From: JANLSO01 sp031362405
Lineage (GTDB): Bacteria > Actinomycetota > Thermoleophilia > Miltoncostaeales > Miltoncostaeaceae
Length of the DNA: 20,360 nucleotides
NCBI GenBank assembly: GCA_031362405.1
Contig: JANLSO010000081.1
Location: 1 to 20,360, forward strand
Direction of reading: 5' to 3'
Within the stretch, counting starts at the first letter, position 1. Each line of letters begins with the position of its first letter. Position numbers and translations under genes: made by a program. This document shows positions 6,425 through 14,477 of the stretch, piece by piece. Under the pieces are notes generated by a model that was given only the letters and a program-made list of their open reading frames with translations, did not search any database and was not told the DNA's origin.

Positions 6425-7728
6425 CAGGAGCCTCCAAAGATGCGGTTCAACTCGACCTTGTCGTTCACGGCGTTGCCGAGGCGCTCGATGCCCTCGGAGA
6501 TCATCGCCTCGTTCACACCCGAGAAGTTCAGTCGCAGCGAGTTGCGCCCGCGCCCGTCGAGGAACGCCGCACGCCCGGGTACGAAGGCGACCTCGTACTT
6601 GTCGGTCGCCAGCGCCAACAGCTCGCTGGTATCGATGAACTCCGGCAGGGTCGCCCAGACAAAGAGGCCTCCCTGGGGTCGGCTCCACGTCGCCTCGGCG
6701 GGCAGCTCTTCCTCCAACGCCCGCAGCATTGCGTCGCGGCGACCTCGGTAGATGTCGTTCAACCGCGCCACCTGTTCGCGCCAGTCGTACGTGCGCAGGT
6801 ATTCGAGGACGAACCGCTGGCTGATCGTCGAACTGCACAGGTCGCCCGCCTGCTTACCCATGTTCATCTTGCGCAGTACCGGCGCGGGGGCGGCGACCCA
6901 CCCGACGCGCAGACCGGGAGCAAGGATCTTCGAGAAGGTCGACAGATAGACGACCCAGCCGGCGCCGCTGTCGAGCTCCCACAGGGTCGGCAGCGGGTCA
7001 CCCTCGAAACGAATCTGGCCATATGGATTGTCTTCCACGATGAGCAGTTCGCGTTCATGAGCGATCTGAACCACCCGCTCGCGGCGTTCGCGCGACATCG
7101 TGACCCCGCCGGGGTTCTGGAAATTGGGGATCGTGTAGAGCAGCTTCGGTCGGATTCCCTGGGAGGCGAGGTCGTCGAGGCGTTCCTCGAGCATGTCAAC
7201 GCGCAGGCCGTCGTTGTCCATGGGAATGTGCACGACCTGCGCCTGGTACTTGGTGAACACGGGGACGGCGCCCGGGTACGTGGGCCCCTCGGCGAGCACG
7301 ACATCGCCCGGGTCGACGAACGTGCTGATCGACAGCTCGATCGCCTGCTGGCCGCCGGAGGTGACCATGACATCGTCGACGCGAGCGGCGGCCCCGTCGA
7401 CGGCCATCACCTCGACGATCCGCTCGCGCAACCCCTTCAAGCCCTCGGTGGGTCCGTATTGCAGCGCTGAGGCCTTGTGTTCGCGCCCGATCCGGGCCCA
7501 GATCTCGTCGAAGGCCTCGGAGGGGAACGATTCGGTGTCGGGAAACCCGCCCGCCAACGAGATGATCCGGGGACGTTCCGAGAGCGACATGAGGTCGCGC
7601 ATGGCCGAGCTGACGATGCTCGATGCGCGCGAGGCGAACCGTTCGTCGTAGCGGGCTCCGTCAGACGGAACGCGGGCGCTCTCGGCGGGGCGAGTGCGGG
7701 CCGGTTGGGGCTCGGCCGTCGTGGTCAC
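6424..7728 (-). CDS. PLP-dependent aminotransferase, class I/II (2-aminoadipate/MocR-type)
   Basis: A 434-residue fold-type I aminotransferase. Key features are SLAGGFPDTESFP (57-69), the LQYGPTEGLKGLRERI block (89-104), TSGGQQAIEL (123-132, phosphate-binding loop), PNFQNPGG (201-208), VEDNPYG (231-237, Asp233 binding the pyridine nitrogen) and the Schiff-base Lys267 in STFSKILAPGLRVGW. This pattern is that of the LysN/2-aminoadipate and aromatic/branched-chain group rather than of aspartate aminotransferase. The N-terminal 30 residues are polar and probably disordered. The start ATG 7728 is the first in the frame. Coupling to ddl suggests a role feeding or balancing wall amino acids, but this is inference; general transamination is equally possible. 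Confidence 0.88.
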   Translation of the reverse strand: MTTTAEPQPARTRPAESARVPSDGARYDERFASRASSIVSSAMRDLMSLSERPRIISLAGGFPDTESFPSEAFDEIWARIGREHKASALQYGPTEGLKGLRERIVEVMAVDGAAARVDDVMVTSGGQQAIELSISTFVDPGDVVLAEGPTYPGAVPVFTKYQAQVVHIPMDNDGLRVDMLEERLDDLASQGIRPKLLYTIPNFQNPGGVTMSRERRERVVQIAHERELLIVEDNPYGQIRFEGDPLPTLWELDSGAGWVVYLSTFSKILAPGLRVGWVAAPAPVLRKMNMGKQAGDLCSSTISQRFVLEYLRTYDWREQVARLNDIYRGRRDAMLRALEEELPAEATWSRPQGGLFVWATLPEFIDTSELLALATDKYEVAFVPGRAAFLDGRGRNSLRLNFSGVNEAMISEGIERLGNAVNDKVELNRIFGGS

Positions 7729-7811
7729 TCCGATGGTTTCAGGGACGGAGTCGCCATCTTAGGCGAGCCGGTCGAATCCCCCGCCTGGTGTGCGGTCGGG
7801 GGCGGCCCTGC

Positions 7812-7817
7812 TACCTT
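7812..7817 (+). promoter_or_regulatory. Candidate -10 box TACCTT for the gtrA-glycosyltransferase operon
   Basis: TACCTT fits the actinobacterial TANNNT -10 pattern and ends 9 bases before the gtrA ATG (7827), which would give a leaderless or near-leaderless transcript. The 98-base gap to the divergent aminotransferase start must hold promoters for both directions. No convincing -35 is visible, so this is a weak call. Confidence 0.3.
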
Positions 7818-7826
7818 TCGGCGTCG

Positions 7827-8282
7827 ATGAGAAGCGGCGACGCCCCCCGAGGCACGCTCGGGCGCGCCGCCCGGGTGCTGCGCGTACCGAACCTCCGCGC
7901 CACCAACCGTGAGGCGTGGACCCAACTGGTCCGTTTCTGCGTTGTGGGAGCCTCGGGGTATCTCGTCAACCTCGCCGTCTTCGCAGCTATCCTGAACGGC
8001 GCCGGCCTGCATCACATCGCTGCCGCCGTGGGGGCTTTCTGCGTCGCCTGGCTCAACAACTTCGCGCTCAACCGCTACTGGACCTTCCGCGACGACGACA
8101 GTCCGGTGGCGGTTCAGGGAGCCCGCTACCTCGCCACCAGCCTGGTTGCGCTGGGGCTGAACCTCGCCATCCTGCAGGCGCTGGTGAGCTCGGGGATGAG
8201 CGAGCTGCCCGCCCAGGCGATCTCGATTCTGGTGGTCACGCCCGCCGCGTTCCTGATGAACCGCCGGTGGGCCTTCCGGTAG
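7827..8282 (+). CDS. GtrA family membrane protein
   Basis: A 151-residue protein with four predicted membrane helices, the GtrA size. The first helix follows WTQLVRFCVVGASGYLVNLA, with the family's R-F-x-x-V-G-x-x-x-x-x-x-x-N signature. The middle loop carries WLNNFALNRYWTFRD, the highly conserved N-x-x-x-x-R-x-W-x-F motif, and the C-terminus MNRRWAFR repeats the N-R-x-W-x-F pattern. GtrA-like proteins act in translocation or supply of lipid-linked sugars for surface glycans. An open frame extends upstream to 7623, but ATG 7827 begins the natural N-terminus and follows the divergent aminotransferase start. The gene overlaps the next start by 16 bases, forming an operon with the two GT-C proteins. 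Confidence 0.85.
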   Translation: MRSGDAPRGTLGRAARVLRVPNLRATNREAWTQLVRFCVVGASGYLVNLAVFAAILNGAGLHHIAAAVGAFCVAWLNNFALNRYWTFRDDDSPVAVQGARYLATSLVALGLNLAILQALVSSGMSELPAQAISILVVTPAAFLMNRRWAFR

Positions 8283-10126
8283 CCGCATCGCGACGCGGGG
8301 GGCGGGCGGTCGCCGCCATCGCCCTGCTCGTCGCGGCCGTGGTTCTCCTGGGGGCAGCGCCCTCGGCGCGAGCGCAGGTTCGCACCCTCCCGGTCACCGA
8401 GCTGACCCCGCCTCAGGCCGCCAACGCGGTGCGCGAACTGGTCGACGGCCTCTCCCGCGAGGCGACGCGCATCGAGAGCTCGACCGCGCGCAGTTTCGGG
8501 GTCAAAGACGCGGCGCCATCGCTCTCGAACACCGAGGTGCTCAACCTGGCCGAGGGCGCCGACCGTGTAGCCGACTGGGTCGCCGACCACCCGGTCACCC
8601 GCACGACGCCCGAATTCGACGCCAAGAAGAAACTTCACACGGTCTGGTACGTCCGCAAGAAAGCCGACGGCAAGGAGGTCGTCGAGGCCCAGGTCTTCAT
8701 CGCCGACGAGAGCGGCGAGATCACCGAGCAGCGCGCCGGCCCACAGGTGGCCTGGATGATGGCGCGCGGCAACGACGGTGCCTTCGGGCGTGCCATCAAT
8801 CGGCCCACCATCTGGATCGGGCTGTGCGTGGTGTTCATGGTGTCGCTCATCTCGATTCGACGGCTCGTGAGCTGGCGCACGCTCGACCTCGTGGTGCTGA
8901 TGTCGTTCAGCCTGTCGCTGATCTGGTTCAACCGCGGGGAGATCTTCACCTCCGTGCCGCTCGTCTACCCGCCGCTGGTCTACCTCGCCGGGCGGCTCGG
9001 GTGGATCGGCCTTCGCCGTACGCGGCCCCCGCACGACGACGGCGCCCCGGCGGCGACACGCCTGCCCCTGCGCCCGACATTCACCGGGTGGGCGCCGACG
9101 TGGGTGCTCGTCACGTCCTTGGCGGTCGTTCTGGGCCTGCGATACGGGCTCAATGCCTTCGATTCGAACGTGATCGACGTCGGCTACGCCGGGGTGATCG
9201 GCGCCGACCGCATTGCTGACGGGGCCACCCCGTACGGCACGTTTCCGTCCGACTGCGGGCGCTGCGACACGTACGGACCGGTGGCCTATCTGGCCTACCT
9301 GCCGTTTGAGATCACCCAACCTTGGACCGGGCGCTGGGATTCCCTGCCGGCCGCGCACGGGGCCGCCACCCTCTTCGACATTCTCTGCGTCGCAGGAATG
9401 CTCGTGCTCGGATGGAATCTCGGCGGCATCCGCCTCGGCATGGCCCTCGCGGTGGCGTGGGCGGCGTTTCCGTTCACGGCGTACGCCCTGGAGAGCAACT
9501 CCAACGACGCCCTGGTTCCCGCATTCCTGATCTGGGGGCTCGTGCTCGCGCGCCGACCCGTGTTCCGCGGATTGATGCTCGGTCTCGCCGTGGCGGCGAA
9601 GTTCGGGCCGGCGATCCTGCTGATCCTCTGGGCGCGAAGCCCGTTCCCGCGGGGTCGCCCGTGGCGCGGCGCGAAACGATTCGCGGTGGGTGTCGCTGCT
9701 GCCGGGGCGCTGACCGGGTGGGTGCTGCTGCTCGACGGCCTGGTCGGCGTGCGGGCATTCTGGTCGCGGACGGTCGGCTACCAGTTCGGCCGCGAGTCTC
9801 CGTTTTCGATCTGGGGTCAGTACCCCGGCCTGCGGCCGCTGCAACTCGGCCTTGTCGCGCTGGTCGCCGTCGCCGCGATCGCCGTGGCCCGCTGGCCGCG
9901 CCGGCTCGACCTGCTGTCGACGATGGCCCTCTCCGGGGCACTTCTGATCGCGACGCAGCTGACGCTGACCCACTGGTTCTACCTGTACATCCCATGGTTC
10001 CTGCCGTTCGTGCTGGTAGCGCTCGTGCCGCAGTGGCCGGCGGCCATGCGGTACGCGCGCGCGTCGACCGAGGCTGATGTCGATGCCGCGCCGGCGCCGG
10101 CGACGGCGACGCCGGTCGGCGCATGA
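8267..10126 (+). CDS. Polytopic GT-C/GT87-like membrane protein with signal peptide and extracytoplasmic N-domain
   Basis: From the GTG at 8267 this encodes 619 residues. The N-terminus has Arg residues (9-13), a hydrophobic stretch AVAAIALLVAAVVLLGAA (14-31) and an ARA-Q site (cleavage after Ala36), a typical signal peptide. Residues about 37-180 form a soluble domain with TELTPPQAANAVRELVDGLS and a charged KKLHTVWYVRKKADG hairpin. It ends near AWMMARGNDGAFGRAINRP before the first membrane helix (PTIWIGLCVVFMVSLISI). The remainder is a chain of about 10-12 helices with a GT-C-like loop DTYGPVAYLAYLPFE, as in polyprenol-linked mannosyl or arabinosyl transferases. Donor and acceptor are unknown. 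The frame is open far upstream into gtrA; GTG 8267 is the closest start before the signal peptide. Its stop overlaps the next gene as ATGA. Confidence 0.7.
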   Translation: MGLPVAASRRGGRAVAAIALLVAAVVLLGAAPSARAQVRTLPVTELTPPQAANAVRELVDGLSREATRIESSTARSFGVKDAAPSLSNTEVLNLAEGADRVADWVADHPVTRTTPEFDAKKKLHTVWYVRKKADGKEVVEAQVFIADESGEITEQRAGPQVAWMMARGNDGAFGRAINRPTIWIGLCVVFMVSLISIRRLVSWRTLDLVVLMSFSLSLIWFNRGEIFTSVPLVYPPLVYLAGRLGWIGLRRTRPPHDDGAPAATRLPLRPTFTGWAPTWVLVTSLAVVLGLRYGLNAFDSNVIDVGYAGVIGADRIADGATPYGTFPSDCGRCDTYGPVAYLAYLPFEITQPWTGRWDSLPAAHGAATLFDILCVAGMLVLGWNLGGIRLGMALAVAWAAFPFTAYALESNSNDALVPAFLIWGLVLARRPVFRGLMLGLAVAAKFGPAILLILWARSPFPRGRPWRGAKRFAVGVAAAGALTGWVLLLDGLVGVRAFWSRTVGYQFGRESPFSIWGQYPGLRPLQLGLVALVAVAAIAVARWPRRLDLLSTMALSGALLIATQLTLTHWFYLYIPWFLPFVLVALVPQWPAAMRYARASTEADVDAAPAPATATPVGA

Positions 10127-11406
10127 GCCGTCTGCTTCCCTGGCTGGCCGCCATCGCCGCAATGGCCGTGTGGCTGGGTCCCTTGCAGCTCATCGATTGG
10201 TACGCGCGGCCCGGAATCACCGACATTCCGACCTACCAGCGCGTGTACGAGGCGATCGCCGCCGGGGGCGTCCCCTACCGCGACTTCAGCCTCGAGTACC
10301 CGCCGGTCGCGGCGGGGCTTTTCTGGCTGGCCGGGGTGCTGCCCGGCACGTACGAGCAGGTGTTCGGGATCCTCATGATGCTCTGTCTTGCGGCTCTGGC
10401 CGCCGGGGTGGTGGTCGCGGCCGGAGCGGTGGGCCTCGACCTGCGCCGCCAGATGGCGGCCGGGGCCGTTGCCGCGTTCAGCCCGTTGCTGTTGGGGAAC
10501 CTCCTGGAGACCCGTTTCGACCTGCTGGTCGCCGCGCTCATCGCGTGGCTCGTGGTGGCCGTCGTCACCGAGCACTGGCGTCTGATGTGGCTGCTTGTCG
10601 CGGTCGCGACGCTGACCAAGCTGATTCCCCTGGTGCTGGTGCCGGTGCTGATCATCTACCAGGTACACCGGGTCGGTCGGCGATCGACGGTGCGGGGCGC
10701 GCTTGGCGCGCTGGGGGTCGTGGCCGCCGCTGTCGCGCCCTTCGTGGTGCTGTCGGCCTCGGGCACGTGGCATCTGGTGAGCTACCACCTCGATCGACCC
10801 CTTCAGATCGAGTCGACCGGTGCCGCCTACATGCTCGGCCTGCATGGGCTCGCCGGCGTGCCGTTGACCGTCATCAACGCGTTCGGCAGCCAGGGTCTGT
10901 CGGGACGTGGCCCCGACGCGATCTCCGCTCTGTCGTCGGCGGTGCTGGCCGTGGCCGTCGCATCGATCGCCGTCGCGTTTGCGATCGCCCTGCGCCGCGC
11001 TCGCCCGCAGGCCGAGGCCGTACTCGTCGCCACAGCCCTGGCCGCCACGATGGCGACGGTTCTGGCCAGCGGGAAGGTCCTCTCGCCGCAGTTTCTCGTG
11101 TGGCTGGTCCCCGTGTGCGTGCTCGTCGGCGGACGCTACGGGTGGGCCGCGTTGGCGACCACCGCCGCCGCGATGGTGATGACCCAGCTGTACTTCCCCG
11201 AGCGGTACTTCGATCTGGTTGCCCTCGACAGCCTGCCGATCGCGTTGCTCGTCGCCCGCGACACCGTGTTGATCGCCCTGGCGGCGATGTGCTGGCCACG
11301 CGCCTCGATCGGCGCGCGTCCGACGAGTCGGCTGATCAGCCGGATCAGCGGCGCGCCCGAGGGAGTGCCCGAACGTGCGGTCTCGGCCCGCTACCTGGCC
11401 GACTGA
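10123..11406 (+). CDS. GT87 (DUF2029)-type membrane glycosyltransferase
   Basis: A 427-residue polytopic membrane protein of about 10-11 helices starting at the ATG that overlaps the previous stop (ATGA). The first lumenal loop has DIPTYQRVYEAIAAGGVPYR followed by DFSLEYPP, the D-x-x-Y...E-Y-P-P pattern found in GT-C fold mannosyl- and hexosyltransferases that use polyprenyl-phosphate sugars. Further in are NLLETRFDLLVA and LTKLIPLVLVPVL, conserved in this family (compare the T-K-x-x-P motif), and KVLSPQFLVWLVP, the S-P-Q-x-x-x-W motif common to GT87 proteins. Together with gtrA and the preceding GT-C protein it probably builds or modifies a lipid-linked surface glycan. The gene ends in a palindrome that overlaps its stop codon. 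Confidence 0.8.
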   Translation: MSRLLPWLAAIAAMAVWLGPLQLIDWYARPGITDIPTYQRVYEAIAAGGVPYRDFSLEYPPVAAGLFWLAGVLPGTYEQVFGILMMLCLAALAAGVVVAAGAVGLDLRRQMAAGAVAAFSPLLLGNLLETRFDLLVAALIAWLVVAVVTEHWRLMWLLVAVATLTKLIPLVLVPVLIIYQVHRVGRRSTVRGALGALGVVAAAVAPFVVLSASGTWHLVSYHLDRPLQIESTGAAYMLGLHGLAGVPLTVINAFGSQGLSGRGPDAISALSSAVLAVAVASIAVAFAIALRRARPQAEAVLVATALAATMATVLASGKVLSPQFLVWLVPVCVLVGGRYGWAALATTAAAMVMTQLYFPERYFDLVALDSLPIALLVARDTVLIALAAMCWPRASIGARPTSRLISRISGAPEGVPERAVSARYLAD

Positions 11407-11441
11407 CGCACAGATCGGTGCCTGGCACCGATCTGTGCGTC
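11405..11441. repeat. Perfect palindrome with 18-base arms after the glycosyltransferase operon
   Basis: The left arm GACGCACAGATCGGTGCC (11405-11422), a single central T (11423) and the exact reverse complement (11424-11441) make a 37-base perfect palindrome whose first bases overlap the TGA stop at 11404-11406. As RNA it gives a 17-bp stem with a 3-base loop, a very strong hairpin, but no T tract follows. It may act as a terminator, an mRNA 3'-end stabiliser, or a mobile palindromic repeat. Its centre, GTGCCTGGCAC, shares a pattern with the palindrome at 5447-5480. Confidence 0.8.
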
Positions 11442-11467
11442 GCCGATTGATCGAGCGTCGGCCCGGG

Positions 11468-11473
11468 TAGGCT
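11468..11473 (+). promoter_or_regulatory. Candidate -10 box TAGGCT for the aldolase gene
   Basis: TAGGCT is a common actinobacterial -10 hexamer. A TTGATC that resembles a -35 lies at 11447-11452, but the 15-base spacing is short. A start site near 11480 would give a leader of about 50 bases before the ATG at 11530. The element lies just after the palindrome that closes the upstream operon, as expected for a new transcription unit. Confidence 0.45.
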
Positions 11474-11529
11474 TGGACGACCCCGTTGACAGAGGCCGCG
11501 GCGGCAGCCGTCGGCAGACAAGGAGCGAC

Positions 11530-12618
11530 ATGGCCGCCACCACCCGCGCCGCTGGAATCGACCGCATCGTCGAGACCCTCGGCGCCGACGCCGATTCTCT
11601 GCTGAACCACCGCTGCGAGACGATCCTCCCCGAGAGGCTGACGCTGCCCGGGCCCGACTTCGTCGATCGTGTGCTCATGGCCTCCGACCGGTCGATTCCC
11701 GTGCTGCGCTCGATGGCGACCCTCTTTGGAAACGGGCGCCTCGCCGGCACCGGCTACGTGTCGATTCTGCCCGTCGATCAGGGCATCGAGCACTCGGCAG
11801 GCGCGTCGTTTGCGAAGAACCCCGACTACTTCGACCCGGCCAACATCGTCGAGCTCGCGTTGGAAGGCGGCTGCAACGCGGTCGCAACGACGCTCGGTGC
11901 GCTCGGCACCTGCGCGCGGCGCTACGCCCACCGCATCCCGTTCCTTCTGAAGATCAACCACAACGAGTTCCTGTCGTACCCGAACGCGTACGACCAGATC
12001 ATGTTCGCCTCGATCAAACAGGCCCGCGACATGGGCTGTGTGGCGGTCGGTGCGACCATCTACTTCGGGTCTTCCGAGAGCAAACGCCAGATCCAAGAGG
12101 TCGCTCACGCGTTTGAGATGGCGCACGACGCGGGCATGGCGACCGTGCTGTGGTGCTACCTGCGCAACTCCGCGTTCAACACCACCGGGGCGGGCGGCCC
12201 CGATTACCACACGGCCACTGACCTCTCGTCGCAGGCGAACCACCTCGGCGTGACGATCCAGGCCGACATCATCAAGCAAAAGCTGCCGGAGACCCCGGCT
12301 CCCGGCTTCGACGACCTCGCGTTCGGTAAGTCGGATCCCCTTATGTACAGCGAACTGATGACCGCCAACCCGATCGACATGACCCGCTACCAGGTGGCCA
12401 ACTGCTACATGGGCCGGGCCCCGCTGATCAACAGCGGTGGCGCCTCGGGAAGCAACGACCTCGCCGACGCCGTGCGCACCGCCGTGATCAACAAGCGTGC
12501 CGGTGGCGCCGGGCTGATCTCTGGCCGCAAGGCGTTCCAGAAGCCCATGGCTGAGGGTGTCGAGCTGCTCAACGCCGTTCAGGATGTGTACCTCTGCGAC
12601 GACGTCACCATCGCCTAG
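11530..12618 (+). CDS. Class I fructose-bisphosphate aldolase, DhnA/FbaB type
   Basis: A 362-residue TIM-barrel aldolase of the DhnA/FbaB branch, which cleaves fructose 1,6-bisphosphate to dihydroxyacetone phosphate and glyceraldehyde 3-phosphate through a lysine Schiff base, without metal. Landmarks are ILPVDQGIEHSAG (79-91, family signature with Asp83), PFLLKINHNE (137-146), VAVGATIYFGS (171-181), and ADIIKQKLPE (245-254), in which Lys249 is the expected Schiff-base residue by comparison with E. coli FbaB. The SGGASGSNDL phosphate-binding turn is near 303-312. The start ATG 11530 follows AGGAG (11521-11525) at 4-base spacing; the frame is open to 11473 but those codons are upstream of the ribosome site. 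It is apparently monocistronic, with its own -10 box upstream and a hairpin downstream. Confidence 0.9.
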   Translation: MAATTRAAGIDRIVETLGADADSLLNHRCETILPERLTLPGPDFVDRVLMASDRSIPVLRSMATLFGNGRLAGTGYVSILPVDQGIEHSAGASFAKNPDYFDPANIVELALEGGCNAVATTLGALGTCARRYAHRIPFLLKINHNEFLSYPNAYDQIMFASIKQARDMGCVAVGATIYFGSSESKRQIQEVAHAFEMAHDAGMATVLWCYLRNSAFNTTGAGGPDYHTATDLSSQANHLGVTIQADIIKQKLPETPAPGFDDLAFGKSDPLMYSELMTANPIDMTRYQVANCYMGRAPLINSGGASGSNDLADAVRTAVINKRAGGAGLISGRKAFQKPMAEGVELLNAVQDVYLCDDVTIA

Positions 12619-12632
12619 ACATACACGCCAAA

Positions 12633-12664
12633 CGCCACCGCTGACGAAGAAATCAGCGGTGGCG
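12633..12664 (+). terminator. Hairpin terminator after the aldolase gene
   Basis: A perfect 12-bp stem CGCCACCGCTGA (12633-12644) / TCAGCGGTGGCG (12653-12664) with an 8-base loop CGAAGAAA lies 15 bases after the aldolase stop. No T run follows, which is common for intrinsic terminators in high-GC actinobacteria. Confidence 0.7.
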
Positions 12665-12764
12665 AGCAGGCCGTGGGAGCCTCTCGTCGAAGTGCCACCT
12701 GTCAGAGGCGTCATGATCCGGTAGATCCGGATGAACCCCGTGGCCACGGCGGGAGCCCACACCG

Positions 12765-13496
12765 ATGAGCGATCGATACGAAGAACGCGGTCCCCGGCGT
12801 CCGGCGCCGCCGAGCGGTGGCCTCGGAGGCCTCGGGATCCCCACCCACTGGATGCTTCTGGGTCTGGCGGTCGCCGCCACCCTGATCGCCATCCTCGTGA
12901 GCGGCGGAGGCGACGGGAAATCGTCGGCGGCCGCCCCGACGACGACGTCCTCGACGTCGACGTCCACGACCGCGACCGTCCCCGTCACGCCGACCCCGAC
13001 GCTCTCGCGATCCGGTATCAGCATCACCTTCTTGAACGCCTCGGGCATCAAAGGCCTTGCCGGCAGCACCGCCGCGGCCGCCAAGGTTCTTGGCTACACC
13101 AAGACGGCCACGGGGAACGCCGCCACCCAGAGCACGACCAGCTACGTCGCCTACCGCAAAGGCTCGTTGCGCGCCGCCCAGCAGGTCGCCGACGACGCCG
13201 GAATTCTCGAGACACCGCGACCGGAGGGCCAGGTTCCCGATCTCGTGACGACCCTCGCCGAGACCCCTGTCGTCGTCGTGATCGGCACCGAGGGGACATC
13301 GCTCGCGACCGGTAGCGCGACCAGCACGACCTCGAACACGCCGGCGAGTCCTTCGAGCCCGACGACCACGCCCACGCCGTCACCCACACCCAGCCCAAGC
13401 CCGTCGACGACCACCGAGTCGACGACCCAGGTGACCCCGGCGCCCGACCTTACAACCACCACCCCGCCCGCCCCGGACCCGACCAGCACCCAATAG
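12765..13496 (+). CDS. Membrane-anchored LytR_C-domain protein with Ser/Thr/Pro-rich tail
   Basis: A 243-residue protein with a short basic cytoplasmic N-terminus (1-27), one membrane anchor (HWMLLGLAVAATLIAILV, 28-45) and an external Thr/Ser-rich linker (52-82). A LytR_C domain follows (about 84-178), with ISITFLNASGIKGLAGSTAA matching its V-x-V-x-N-x-S/T-G...G-L-A motif and VVVVIG closing the fold. The protein ends in a Ser/Thr/Pro tail of about 60 residues (to PTSTQ). LytR_C is found with or without the LCP phosphotransferase domain; the LCP catalytic part is absent here. The tail suggests a cell-wall-spanning or O-glycosylated segment. The function is probably wall-associated but unproven. 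Start ATG 12765 follows GGGAG at 12749-12753, a slightly long spacing. It is convergent with the HPP gene. Confidence 0.8.
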   Translation: MSDRYEERGPRRPAPPSGGLGGLGIPTHWMLLGLAVAATLIAILVSGGGDGKSSAAAPTTTSSTSTSTTATVPVTPTPTLSRSGISITFLNASGIKGLAGSTAAAAKVLGYTKTATGNAATQSTTSYVAYRKGSLRAAQQVADDAGILETPRPEGQVPDLVTTLAETPVVVVIGTEGTSLATGSATSTTSNTPASPSSPTTTPTPSPTPSPSPSTTTESTTQVTPAPDLTTTTPPAPDPTSTQ

Positions 13497-13502
13497 CCAG
13501 GT

Positions 13503-14027
13503 CTACAACCCGGAGCCGATCCAATACTTCGGGTAGCGGGCCTCGCGGCTGAGGTTGTTGTAGGCGACCGCGACCGCGACGACGAGTAGGGCCCCGATGA
13601 GGGTCGGCAGGAACAGAAAGTCCCAGCCGGGGGTCGCGAGGAAGACGATCACCGGGTTCGACCCCGCGGGTGGATGCACCGTGCGCGTCGCCATCATCAC
13701 GGCGATCGCCGCCGCGACGCCGACGCCGGCGACCCAGAACGATGTGCCGAATACCTCGACCGCGACCAAGCCGCAGAGGGTCGACAGCACATGGCCACCC
13801 ACGATGTTGCGCGGCTGCGAAAACGGCACGTCGGGGTAGCCGAAGACCAGCACACAGGTCGCACCGAACGACCCGAGGACGAGCAGCTCATCGATGCCCT
13901 CGGTGAGACCCGCGACCACGGCCGTCGCAAAGAAGCCACCCAAAGCCGCGATGCCGATGAGGCGAGGAGCATGGCGGGGCGGAAGATCAGCCCCGTCGCC
14001 ACGCAACTTTTGGAGGAACCCGCCCAC
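13503..14027 (-). CDS. HPP family integral membrane protein
   Basis: A 174-residue membrane protein with four predicted helices (about 22-42, 47-64, 78-113 and 135-157). It carries the family's defining motif HPPAGSNP (118-125) and the companion SQPRNIVGGH (70-79). HPP proteins have been linked to nitrite transport in chloroplasts and cyanobacteria; the bacterial substrate is generally unknown. The start ATG 14027 gives a complete protein of usual length, and only its N-terminal 20 residues are polar. It ends 7 bases from the convergent LytR_C gene. Upstream on the same strand are the remains of two other genes that may once have formed an operon with it. Confidence 0.85.
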   Translation of the reverse strand: MGGFLQKLRGDGADLPPRHAPRLIGIAALGGFFATAVVAGLTEGIDELLVLGSFGATCVLVFGYPDVPFSQPRNIVGGHVLSTLCGLVAVEVFGTSFWVAGVGVAAAIAVMMATRTVHPPAGSNPVIVFLATPGWDFLFLPTLIGALLVVAVAVAYNNLSREARYPKYWIGSGL

Positions 14028-14040
14028 GACGCGCGGAGCT

Positions 14041-14477
14041 TAACGCGCACTCCGAGGTAGGGGAGGACGCAGCCCGCGAGGACAACGCAAATGGCGGCCC
14101 GCGCGAGCCCCCGGAACACGCGGGCCGGCCCGACGCCTCCGCTCGCGGCCTCCCCTCAACGGGCGGCCTCGGACACCATGTCCACGTTGCCGCGTACCGC
14201 GCATCACAAGGGCCCGCGTTGTCGTTGCCCTCGACGTGTTCGAAGACACCGAACAGCGAGGCACCCGCGACCGCAAAGCCAAGAACCCGAGCGACCAGAA
14301 TTGCGGGCCGCGACGAGACGAAGAGCGTCAGGCCCAACGCGACGACGAGCGTCGCCAGGCAGATCCACAGATCAGTTGGCCCAGGCGTCTTGCAGTGGCG
14401 CATCGGTGGTGAGCTCAACTCCGGTTCCGAGCACGGCGACCGCGCCAAGCCTGCGATGCTGCGCCAAAAGAGCGCAT
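14041..14477 (-). pseudogene. Shredded gene for a small membrane protein (several frameshifts and a stop)
   Basis: Three minus-strand frames each hold part of one apparent protein of about 140 residues. The first piece reads RLGAVAVLGTGVELTTDAPL then QDAWAN, ending at a TGA near 14382. The second frame continues at once with DLWICLATLVVALGLTLFVS and VLGFAVAGASLFGVFEHVEG, down to about 14190 (ARYAATW). The third frame then reads MVSEAAR, a TGA, GEAASGGVGPARVF, and a membrane helix AAICVVLAGCVLPYLGV (to about 14045). The pieces are adjacent, non-overlapping and all hydrophobic or protein-like, so at least two frameshifts and one stop separate them. The likely original start is ATG 14477. I do not know a named family. 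Sequencing error is the alternative to decay. Confidence 0.6.

Noticed and set aside
8126..10162. 678-codon reverse ORF antisense to gtrA and the first GT-C gene
   Set aside because: Shadow frame of high-GC coding sequence; its composition (runs of Arg, Asp, Glu, Gln) is not protein-like and no motif is present.
9979..12762. 927-codon reverse ORF across the glycosyltransferase and aldolase genes
   Set aside because: It is antisense to three well-supported genes, is rich in Arg, Gly, His and Asp as expected for a GC-driven shadow frame, and shows no domain.
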